NCBI GenBank assembly: GCA_964247055.1
Contig: OZ176053.1
Location: forward strand, 6,882,001-6,946,000
Source of the DNA: Paragordius varius
Lineage: Eukaryota; Nematomorpha
Length of the DNA stretch: 64,000 nucleotides
Direction: 5' to 3'
Within the stretch, counting starts at the first letter, position 1, and every line of letters starts with the position of its first letter. Below the pieces are notes generated by a model. That model did no database searches and was not told the DNA's origin. It saw only the letters and a list, made by a program, of their open reading frames with translations. Made by a program: the position numbers and the translations under genes. Positions 50,514-63,300 of the stretch are shown here, piece by piece.

Positions 50514-53500
50514 ATGCCTCTCTCAGCAGCACTGTTGGCCAAACTTTCAAAACGGGGAATAATTAAAGAAGGTTTATTTTAATTTTATGTTTTAGTTAAT
50601 CAAGAAGAAGTAATTGCAGAAAGCTATGATACAGAAGAGACAGGCGTTGATAGTAATCTTATTGTGCTTGGGTGCAAAAATCGTTGGAACCCGTATCACA
50701 AGTGTACAAAATTATGTCGGTATATATTTTAATTCGATAATACATAATATCTGATGACATGATCTTAAACCCCTTATAGCATCTAATTTTGATTTTTGCT
50801 GAACCCCCTTTCCCACACTTAAATCATTTAAATCTTGTGTACGTTAAGTTAACTCTTATTTTTTATTTTTAAATCACATTTTCATATATATTTTAAGGAC
50901 CTGCAATATTTTTTTGGTTATATTGTTATATTTTTATATCAAACTAAAATTTACCAATCGTAAATTTTTATTATATAACCAAAATTTAAAATACTAAATA
51001 TGTGTAGAAACGGAATCATTACCAATTTTTGGCTAAACAATTTTTATATTTAAAACCTATTTTTTTGGGCCGTTTTATAATCAAATATTTTCTCAAAATT
51101 TATTTCAATTAACATGTTGATAGAAAGTTGTGGGGAACTGGTAAAGAGGAAGATCCAGAAGACAAAAAACGACGCTTATATATGCTCAAAAAATACCCAC
51201 TGACTGAAGAATGGAAAGAAATATTCGACCCAATATCGTATTATTTTTTCTTCATTTATAGTGGCCGATTTTATTATTGGAACTGTGTTAATGATAAGGT
51301 TTCATGGTTAGTTCCAAATCATCCCAGAGCAAAGTTATCTATTTCAATAACGCAATTGTTTAAAGGTAACTATTTTTTTAGAAAAGTTTATATGAAATCT
51401 ATGTTTAAATAATTTTTTTAAAAAATGTTTTTCTATCGACCCTCAAATACTTTTCAGTAATACCAAATCACATCAGTACACATAATAGTTTGTCGTTAAC
51501 ACTTAAACACATTTTCAGTCTTTCAATTCAAATTGGAGTAGTGTGATACCCCACACCTGTTCAAAATTAAATATTTCAAAAAATATTAAAGGAATCGAAA
51601 CCAAAGCAAAAGTTTGCACTTAAAACTAAAAGAATCGAAATATAAAAAAATCAATAAAAATACTTGATATTACTTATTTTAAGGTCAAACCCAAAAATAA
51701 AATTTCAACATAAAGCTTTCCAATGCAATAAGGTTGTAAAATAAAAATGGCGTCGAAGTAGTTTGATATGGAATTTTTTTAAAAACTTAATTTTATTTAG
51801 ATATTTCGTCTTATTTATATAATTTTTATTAAGATAGAAGCATAAATTTAAGGACCTTTTTTTCAGTAGTTTCAAAAAATATCAACTTAAATATGGTCGG
51901 TATATAGATACCCCAATTTGAATCGAAGTGTTAGAGTAAATTATTTGTATAATCTACAGGCAAAATGTTTGTTGATGGGAGTTGAGAAACTTATTTAATA
52001 TTTCCATTTATTTATCTATTTAGCAAGTATTTCCTTTTCAAGTTTTTTGGCCATTTTCAAGCATCTTTCACTCATTTTGTTAGCTATCATTTTCTTTACT
52101 CTTTTTTTCACCATAATGTAAGCATATTTTCATTATCGTGTATAGATATTTTGCATTTTCAAAAAGCTTCCTTTTCTTAATAAAGGTTCAATATCGTTTT
52201 GCCACATTGGAATTTTGTTTTCGCACGTTTTCTTCCGCAAATTTTGGAAACGTTTGATTGAGAGAAGAGTGTTTTTTGGATGTTCCCAGCCGTCATTTAC
52301 GTTTTAGGTGAATGTTTTAGTTCAGATGTTATTTTGTTAATGTATTGACGCTTTATTATAGGATCACTAAGTTTAGCAACGTTAAAGTGAGGCAAATATT
52401 TAGGGCTAGGTCGGTTCTTAATTATTGTGTAAAAAGCAACTATTAGTTTATGTTGTGTATCATATTCATATGTTTTGATGTTTATAAGATTTCATTGTTG
52501 TTTATTCACTGACATCAAATCTATTTGAGATCTGTGCTTGCCAATTTTGGATGAATGTATTAGACTGGTTTTTTTGTAAATTTATTTTGCATATTAATAG
52601 GTCAGCACTGCATAGTTCTAGCACATTCCAATGTGCTCATTTGAAATCTCCGCCGATATAAATATATTATAAACATTTTTTGTAATCTGATAAAGCTGAT
52701 TCCAGAATTCCAATTTGGTAGTTTCATTTTGACCCTGTTGAGGGGTATAGATGGATAGTATATTGAGGATTGTATTATTAAGTGTCACTCGCATTTAGAT
52801 AATTCTCTCTATTACTTATATGTCATATATTTTTTTTATCTTATCGTTTATGGCTATGGTTACTTCCTGCTTTTCCTCCTTAATAATAAAGTGTGAAACC
52901 TTCATGTCGATAGTTACCTCCGTTTTTAAAACGTGTTTCTTGTAATCAATCAAGTCGTTGTTTGTCCAGCATGTGCTAGCTTCCAAATTCTTGAGCGAAA
53001 TAGCTTGCGATCGAGACAATCGTCTTTGTTCAGTTGAGTTAAGTGTAAGTCATTGCTGAGTGTTTTTTCCCAATCATGGTATGGTCTGCCTCGTTTTAAA
53101 TTGCCGTTCGGATGAAAGGATCTAATTTTGTTAATCCAACTATTTGAGCGTTCAATGTGACCCCAGTATCTGAGACGATTTGCTCTGAGAAAAGAAGACA
53201 TAGGTGCGATATGAAACAGATTATGTATGCTTTTATTATTATTTGGTTTATCATTGTGATACTGATTGGTGAGGCATGAGTTGAGGATTTTTCTTTCTAT
53301 GTCACATAATTTATTTTCATTAGTCTGGTTTAAGGGCCAACATTCGCTAGCATAGGTGAGGGCAGGGCGAATGGCAATCGTGTAGATTTTGCCCTTGTTT
53401 GGGTTTGAAATGTGTTTGTGTTTCATTATATACTTGAGTTGATGAAATTTGGCCCAAGCCTGATGTGACCGTGTTGTTATGGCGTTTTTAATATTCATAT

Positions 53501-56500
53501 CAGCTGCTATTGTGTCACCCAGGTAATTGTACTTGTTTACTATTTCGATGTTTGTAGTTGGAAGGTAGGTGGTTTGTGTGGGATTATTTGGGTTTATATC
53601 TGGTGTTGCACAAGCTTTACATATAAAATTTTCAATTCCCAATAAACTTCCTTTAATTTGTGAGCACTTTTTATGGACCCACAGCTGGCATTTAGTGCAT
53701 TTGATGGAATTAAGTTTCACTTCAGAGTGACAAATGGAGCAAGGGAATTTTATTACAGGTACCGGTGAGCCTGTTATTAAAGCCTTTGTTTTATCTGTGT
53801 TAATTTTGAGGCCAAATTTTTCTATAGATTTCCAGAGGTTATATTTATTGATAATGTCTGTTTCGCTGGTGGCTGTTAGTATTATGTCGTCAGCGTACAT
53901 CATCTCAAAAGGTAAACCTGTTTTTATATTATCAGTTATTACATCCATAATGATGATAAATAGTAATGGACTGAGGATGGAGCCCTGGTGTAGTCCGACA
54001 GTTACTGGAAATTGATTGGTATCACCCACGGGAGTTCTCACGCAACTAGTGGTGTTCTCATATAGTAAGTTTATTATTCTTATTATCCATTCCGGAATTT
54101 CTTTTTTTCGTAACGCAAATGTGATCATGGACCGCGGGATGCAGTCGAATGCACGGCTTAAATCAATAAAGATGTGATATAAGGTTTTGTTTTTGCATCT
54201 GTAGTTCTCTTGTAGCCTTCTAAGAATGAATATGGCGTCAGAGGTGCTGATCCCCTGTTGGAAACCGAATTGGTTTTCGTCAATCGAGCAAAGCTGACGT
54301 ATTTTTTTTTCTATAATTATTTCGAATAATTTGGTTGCGTGTTCAAGTAATTTTAATGGTCTGTAGGAGGCGCAGTTGAGCATGTCGCCTTTGTTTTTAT
54401 ATATTGGAATTATGACACTTTGGTTCCAGTCGTTCGGGATTTTTTCCTCCATTATAATCAGATTAAATAGCTCTGTGAAATAGGTAATTGCTTCAGGAAT
54501 ATTTTTGTACATTTCAGTTTTAATTTCCGTTGGACCAGATGCCTTATTGATTTTACATTTTTGCATGGCTAAGCTCACATCTTCTGCAGTAATAATTGGG
54601 GGTGGCCCAATAACTGGAGGTAAGTTTGGGATCTCGACATTTGAATGCTGGAAATTCAGTGTATTTTGCATGTATTGTGTCCATACATTTTGAATGCTAA
54701 GAGTGTCAGTAACTGTGTTGTTATTTTTATCTTTTATGGCTTTCACTACCCGAATATCTTTTTTATTATTATTAATATTTTTTAGTGTTTTAAAGACTTT
54801 TAAGTTTTTAATTTCTCCCTCAAGTTTTTTGGCCATTTCCAAACATCTTTCATTCATTTTGTCAGCTATTATTTTCTTTACTCTTTTTTTAACCATTATG
54901 TAAAAATGTTTGTCATCATCATGTTTAGAAGCTTTCCATTTCTTAAAGGCATCTCTTTTCTCATTCAATAAGGGTTTAATATCGCTTTGCCACCACCATT
55001 GAGATTTTGTTTTGGTACGTTTTCTTCCGCAGATTTTGGAAACGTTTGAGAGAAGGGTGTTTTTGAGATGCTCCCAGCCGTCATGAACGTTGTTAGGGGA
55101 ATGTTTTAGTTCAGGTGTAATTTGGTTGATGTATTGATGCTTTGTTTTAGGATCATTAAGTTTTGCAACGTTAAGTTGTGGTAATTTTTTAGGGCTAGGT
55201 CGGTTCTTATTTATTATTAAAAAAGCAACTATTAGTTTATGTTGTGTATCATATTCATAAGTTTTAAAGTTGGTTATAATTTTTCTAAGTTGTTGGTTCA
55301 GCAACACAAAATCTATTTGCGATGTGTGATTTCCGCTTTTATATGTGTGGATTTGGCTAGGTTTTTTACAGAAGTGTGTGTTGCAAATCAATAAGTTTGC
55401 GGCACTGCAGAATTCCAAGAGGGTTTCGCCCTCTTTGTTGCGAGAGCCAATACCTACTCCACCGTGTATACCTTCATAACCATCAGCGTGCATTCCAATG
55501 TGTCCATTAAAATCTCCGCCGATCAGAAGTATGTCATTTGTGGGAACATTTTGTGCGATCTGATAAAGCTGATTCCAAAATTCCTGTTTGGTAGTTTCAT
55601 TTTGACCCTGTTGAGGGGTATAGATGGATAGTATGTTAAGGGTGGTATTATTGAGAGCCACTCGCATTTGAATAATTCTGTCGTTGTGACGTGTAATGTC
55701 AATTATATTATCTTTTATCTGATCGTTTATGGCTATTGCTACCCCTGATTTCCCTGATTTTCCTCCTTCATAATACAGTGTAAAACCTTCATGTTGATAA
55801 TTACCTCCGTTTTTAAAACGAGTTTCTTGTAAACAACATATGTCAAGCTTTTGTTCTTTAATCGCATTTATTATCATCCAAGCTTTTCCAACAAGAGTTC
55901 CGACATTCCATGTGCCAAATTTAAAGTTATTATTTTTAATATTAAATGATTTTTTCTCAGGTAACATTTCACTTTTCAGTAGATGTATTATAAATATAAT
56001 TATTATTATTATGCAGTATAAAAATATATAATGTAAAGTTTCAAAGACGCTTTTATAAGTAGTATTTATTCATTATTATTTCGCTGTTGAACATGGTAAA
56101 AGTAATGAGGCTTGATTTTTATAGACTATATGCCCTTATAGCCAACCTCTTAACTCGGAGGAGAGAGTACCTTATTCGCTGTACCAGGCTAGAGAGTGTC
56201 TAAAAAGACTTCGAATCTCTCAATCCGTTTGTAGATTTAAGTCTACGGCCGAGGGAGGTGCCTTTCTGGGCTTTGGAAGCTCCCACTCCATCTTTCGTTT
56301 TAAGTACTTATATTATCGTTATTATCATCTGGCTGCTGGTTATAGCGCCTAGATAAACCCGCTTTAAAACCATGTGTGTGAATACAGGCATTGTGGTATT
56401 TTGTAAGAAAATGAGACAGCCAATCTCAATTCCGCCACGCCCCACACACAAGTTTTCCTCCTTGTGGATTGATGTTCATTGACTGTTCTTTACAAACAGT

Positions 56501-57291
56501 GCCGCTCCCGTTAGCGTTACCCGGGATGCCCCGCGAGGAGGTGGGAGTCGGTCTTTGCATCCCGTGTTTCTTGTAAACAACATAAAAAGTTTTTGTTCTT
56601 CAATCGCATTTATTATCATCCATGCTTTTCCAACAAGGGTTTTGACATTCCATTTGCCAAATTTTAAATTATTATTTTTATTATTAAAGGATTTTTTCTC
56701 CGGTATTAACATTTCTCTTTTTCGTAGATGTATTATTTTATAGATATAATTATTATTAATATGGAGTATAAAAATATATTAAATGAAGTTTTAAAGACGC
56801 TTTTTAAAAAGTATTATTCAATTATTATTTCGCTGTTAAACAAGGTAAAGTGATGAGGCTTGATTTTTATAGACCGAATGCCCTTACAGCTAACCTCTTA
56901 ACTCGGAGGAGAGAGTACTATCAGGCTAGAATGTGTCCTAAAATACTTCGAAATTAATCCGTTTGTAGATATAAGTTTACGGCCGAGGGAGTTTCCGGGC
57001 TTTGTAAGCTCCCACTCCATCTTTCGTTTTAGGAACTTATATTATCATTATTATCATCTGGCTCTTGGTTATAGCGCCCAGGTAAACCTGCTTTGAAACC
57101 ATGTGTGTAAATACAGGCATTGTAGTATTTTGTAAGGAAATTAGACAACCAAAGTCATTTCCGCCACGCCCCACACACTAATTTTCTTCCTTGTGAATTG
57201 TCATTGTATGTTCTTCACAACAGTGCCGCTTCCGTTAGCGGTATGTCCCGCTAAGAGGTGGGACTGTTGGTCTTTTCACTCCAAGCCGGAA

Positions 57292-57323
<32 letters not shown>

Positions 57324-60300
57324 ATACCCATCAATAACATAAATATATGAGTTTCTCATATGAATATTTATCTAATTATCTACCCTTTGCCATAAGTAAA
57401 AAATTTATATAAGCCTCAGTTTTCAAAGATAGATTAGGACAAAATAGTCATTTTTAAACTATCGGTAACAAATAGTGTGTAATTATGATGCAGATATATC
57501 GTCATAGTTAACATTTAAACACATTTCGAAAAGATTAAAAAAATTAAATGGTAAAATTCATCCCTCATTATATATATATAATAATCAAAATATAGAAGCA
57601 ATCGCCAAAAGTGAAGAGCAAATGAAACAAATCGAGGAAAAAAGAGCTAAATATAAGGTATTATAAAGATGTTTTATCTTTTTTAATTTTATATCAAATC
57701 AAAATGTGATCAAATTGAAATCTTTTCATATATTTATACTTAAAACTAGATTATGCATTTTTTTCTATCTCTCTTATTATATAAAAGTTATTTATCGACT
57801 AGAATTTTTGGAATATAATAAAAAATGCAAATTTTACCATAATATAAATATAGGTTTGAGTAATGTTGATTCAATCTTAATACACTAAAAGGAGTTTACA
57901 TAACCCCTGTTAAAAATGGATAAATCTTAAAACATGCATGCAAAATCCAAAGTTTTCTAGAAGAAATATGTACATATTTTTTCGAACTAATTTTTTAAAT
58001 TTATTTGAGTCATGGAATTCGACATATTTGCATACTTTGTGAAATAAAAAAATCTACCCAGTTTTTGAATTCTTTAAATTGGAGGATAGAAAATGATGTA
58101 TATATAACAAATTATTTATAGGTTTTAGAAATAAAAATAATCTCATGCACATCTTAGTGAAGCTTCTTTAAAAAATATATTTGGAAAACAAATTTAAAAT
58201 CCAAAATTTTTTAGAAGGTATGCAATTGATTTAACTAATATTTTAGTTTTATTTGCTGTCAGGGCAATGCGATGGTATGTATAATATTTTGATTAAGCGT
58301 AAAATTTATGGTTCAATTCCTTAAATGTCCGCCAATTTTCACCCTTCATTTTGAAAACGCCATTTTTTTTATTACATCCTAATTTACATCCAAACATGGA
58401 AAACGAGAGAGCCAGAGATTTGTTAATAAACGTTTTAGAAAAGTATGAGGAATTTACATTTCATTGATACCCTATATTGTATTCCAAAAAGAAAACAAAT
58501 CCAATCCGAGTTAAAGAAAATTGGGATAAGCTTTATTTAGACGTGAAAAAAGAATTGGATTATGACATATCACTAAACCAAATTATCAAAATGTATAATA
58601 ATATCAAGTAGAGCCTAAAGAAGAAAATTCAAAACTCTCATAAAACAGGAAATCTTAATACTCCGAAGTTCTTAGATTATGAAAACTCGCAACTAGAATA
58701 CTCTTCTAGTAGCGAAAGTTCTACATATCAGTATATCGATATTTGTTATAGAGACTATTATCTATCGAAACCCATATCCGACCATATCCAATCATTAGCC
58801 TTTGAGATTTAAACATGTATAATATGTACTATCCATAAGATTCATTATGTGATTCCTCCTTATTTTTCCAGCCTCGCGTTCTTGTGCCGTTGTAACGAAT
58901 ATTCATCAGGAATTTTATCCAAATTATAAGGAGTTTCATCTAATTTCAAATAATCATTACGGGCCTTTCCCATATTATAGAAAACTCCACATGAAAGAAT
59001 TATGTTTGGTACATTGTCAAATCGTCTCTTCCATTGACCAAAGACACGTTCAATGACTGAACGTTCTTTAGCATGTATTTCGTTAAAATTTTCTCCCTAA
59101 GATTGGTAGGATTACGAAATGGTAGGCTTATAGACATCGACAAACCATACACTATCACCTAAAAGAGAACCATATTTATTTAACATCAACATATTTTTAT
59201 AAAGGGCACTATTTTCAAATATTCTGGCATCGTGTACCCGTCCCGGATATTTTACCAAAGAGGTAAAATATTTATTACTTTCAAAGTTGCTCGAATGTTA
59301 TAACTAAAATAATTTTTTCGATTTAAAAAATTTAAAGGGTCCTTCGATGGTTAATTTATTTCTATATGGGTGCAATCAATTGCATTCACCATACAAGGCA
59401 TATTGTATTTTTCTGCCCATAAATTTACAGCTGAAACTATTTCCAACAGATTCATCGGAAATTTGATCCATTTTTGGCGAAGTCTGCTACAATAGTGGCT
59501 TACATAGGATATTATTCGTGCCGCATAGCTTCGGGATATCCCAAAGTCATTGCTGACTCCATGTTGAAATCCCGGATCTGCCAAATATCTTAAAAATATT
59601 TCAACATACCGTTTGTACGTCAAAAAAACCTTTTCGTTGTGTGGGTCTAAGATGTAGTGGAAATATCTCGTTTGTTATAAAATCAACCGTTTCAGGAGTG
59701 AACCTTAATAAGGATTGTTAATCATTCGGGCTTATTGAGCGCCTGGCTATCATCCTTTTTGTTAATAATCTACGCATTAATTAAATGAAGATTACTAAAA
59801 ATTATTTGTAGCACTTGCGAGCGATTGATTCGATAATATGAGATTAATTGTGGTATCACTTAAAATTAAAATTTTAAAAATAATCATTATTTGTAGACCT
59901 GATTGTTACAAAAATTGAGGGATTTGTTGCATTGACAGCTTTTTTCTCTCTTGGAATCTCTCTTAGCAACGAGTGAGATTAATTATTTTCATATGCAAAA
60001 AACTTAGGGGAATTTTGTCTGTTTCATTGAATTTTCTTAATTTCTTCGGTCTGCTACAAATAATGAGTATTTTTGAACTTTTAATTTTAAGTGATACCAT
60101 TAATCTCATATTATCGAATCAATCGCTCGCAAGTGCTACAAATAATTTTTAGTAATCTTTATATAATTAATTCGTAGATTATTAACAAAAAGGATAATAG
60201 CCAGGCGCTTATTCTAGTAGCGAGTATAATTTTTTTCATAAACTAAGAGCTTCGGACTATTAAGATTTCCTGTTTTATGAGAGTTTTGAATTTTCTTCTT

Positions 60301-63300
60301 TAGGGTGTATATTATACATTTTGTTAATTTGGTTTAGTGATATGTCATAATCCAATTCTTTTTTCACTTCTAAATAAAGCTTATCCCAATTTTCTTTAAC
60401 TCGGATTGAATTTGTTTTCTTTTTGGAATACAATATATGGTATCTATGAAATATAAATTCTTCAAACTTTTCTAAAACATTTATCAATAAATCTCTGGCT
60501 CTCTCGTTTTGCATGTTTGAATGTAAATCAGGATGTAATAAAAAATGGCTTTTTCAAAATGAAGGGTGAAAATTGGCGGACATTTAAGAAATGAATCATA
60601 AATATTACGCTTAATCAAAATATTATACAGACCATTGCATTGCCCTGACAGCAAATAAATCTAAAATATTAGTGAAATCAATTGCGTACCTTCTAAAAAA
60701 TTTTGGATTTTAAATATGTGCTCCAAATATAATTTAAAGAAGCTTAGTTCGCTAAGATGTGTATGAGATTATTCCAATTTCTAAAACCTATAAATAATTT
60801 GTTATATATACATCATTTTCTATCCTCCAATTTAAAGAATTCAAAAACTGGGTAGATTTTTTTATTTCACAAAGTATGCAAATATTTCGATTTCCATGGC
60901 TCAAATAAATCTAAAAAATATAGTTCGATAAAATGTGTACATATTTCTTCTAGAAAACTTTGGATTTTGCATGCATGTTTTATTAATATTTATCCATAAA
61001 CCCCTTTTAATGTCTTAAGATTGAAGCAACATTATGCTCAAACCTATATATTATTTGTTAAATATACTTTAATTTATATCCTCCAATTTACAGAATTATA
61101 AAATTTGCAATATTAAAAGAAATTTTAATAAGTCTACTAGGAGCAGACTTATGATGAATGTATATGATATTTATTCAAAAATGTAAGCATAAGGACGCAA
61201 GCATAAGGACCTAAGTACTTACCCGAACATGGGTCTTTATGTGCGGCTTAAAAAATATGTTTCCAAAATTTTAACAAAATTGATATTTCTTAAACAATTT
61301 TTCTAAATAAGTTTATCCGATTTGCGAGACCTACGTATTTTATTCCGTTTAAATTTTGCAGTCTTTAGTTTGAAATCCAATAAATTATTAATAAATGCTC
61401 ACATATATTTCAAATGCGGCCCTCGAAGGCATTTGTCTTGGACACCCCTGATTATAATCTTAATTAAAATTATGAATAGGTAGAGTTTTAGTCGCGCATT
61501 TATCAATTAAATCTTTTACAATTAATTTAAAAAGGGGATATTCTCTTCAAATATATTGCAGATAATACCCACATTTACCTACGATAAGGATAAGGATTCT
61601 AATACAGATGACGATGATGATGATGACGATATAGATGAGGGCGAATCTGAAAAAATACCCATAAAAACAATTCGAACGACCCCATACATCCGAAAACCAA
61701 ACTATAAAAATGCCAATAAAAAACGTGAGAATTTTGATTTTGAATTTCTTATATTTAGTATTTATAATGTAGATATTTACGGGTGTGTTCTATAAAATAT
61801 TCTAAACATTGTCTTTTACTCTTTATGTTTTAAAATTTTTATTTTTACATGGAATAATTTAACATTTTCAATCGTTTAAAGTTTATATATTTTATTTTTT
61901 TATTTAAGGCGCGGTTAAATATATTTTATAAAGTAACTATTTAAAAGTGCATTAATCATTTTCAATTGTATGATTTTCATAATCTTATTATAATTTACAT
62001 TTGCAATTCTCAAATTCACATATTTTTTAATCCTATTATGTGGAACAAAAATGGGGTGATGCCTCAATAAACGTGTATTTTTGCCTTATAATATTCATTA
62101 TTTAAATTTTAAAAAGAGTGTGCTTTTTTATTTTTGACATTAAAATATTTTTTATTGATATTCATAGGGCGTGATGATTTGGACCCCATGGATCCGGCTG
62201 CTTATTCGGATATACCAAGGTATGATATACTCAAATTTTTTTATGATTTAAATTAATATCTATTATATTTAATGTATTTGAGCCATAGATAAAAATTTAT
62301 CAAACTTTTATGAATTTTTTTAAACAATTGATCTCAAATTATAACAAAAATATAAAATATGTTTATTAGATTATACAATTTTATATCTTATCTATAAATT
62401 TAAAATGATATTTTTTGAACGTGCCAAGTTTTTAGATAAAAGTACCACGCGTTTTAAATTTCTTTTACAGCGTTAAATTCACACTAATAATTTTTTATCA
62501 ATGCCAATACGATTTTTGACAGCGGAAAAAACAAGTTTTAAATGTTTCTAGTTTTAATTTTCATGTAATACGGATGCTAATCGTTGATATTAGCCATTCG
62601 TGTAAATTAAAACACAGTTAACAATCAAATACATTTCGAATAGACACTTGAATATTAAAATCGGACGTTTCAAATTCACTCTTGAACATTTCAGAATAAT
62701 GCTTTGCTAATCTACCCTAAAAATATATGTTTAATTTAACTTATATATGATAGTTTGGGGATATTTTATCTTTTTTATGTTTTATTACTGTATTTTCTGA
62801 TTTTTTTTAAAAAATAAAAATATAGTTAATTTTTTATTTTAAGCTGGGCTATATGTTTATTCAAATATATCTTTTGCATCGTAACAAGGCATACAAAAAT
62901 TACCTATATTTTTAATATACCATTTACAATTCAAATTCACCCTTGAACAATTCAAATTCACCCTATTATGTGTTTTCGAGCAAATATAACTCATTATTAA
63001 TACGAAATATATCTTTATTGCTTAGTTTATTATTTTTCAGTATTATTTTAATACAATCAAAATTTTATTTTTTGAAAATATGAGAATATATAAATATTTA
63101 ATCTTAAAAAACACATAATTTATTTTAGGGTAAATTTGAATTGTCAATGGTAAATTTAAATTGTTCAAGGGTTAATTTGAATTGTTTAAGGGGGGATTTG
63201 AAGTGTAAATGGTATGTTAAAAAAATGAAAACCTGAAAAAAACATTAAAATCGAACAATTAATATCATATATGAGGTAATTTAGCCCTTAAATACAATTT

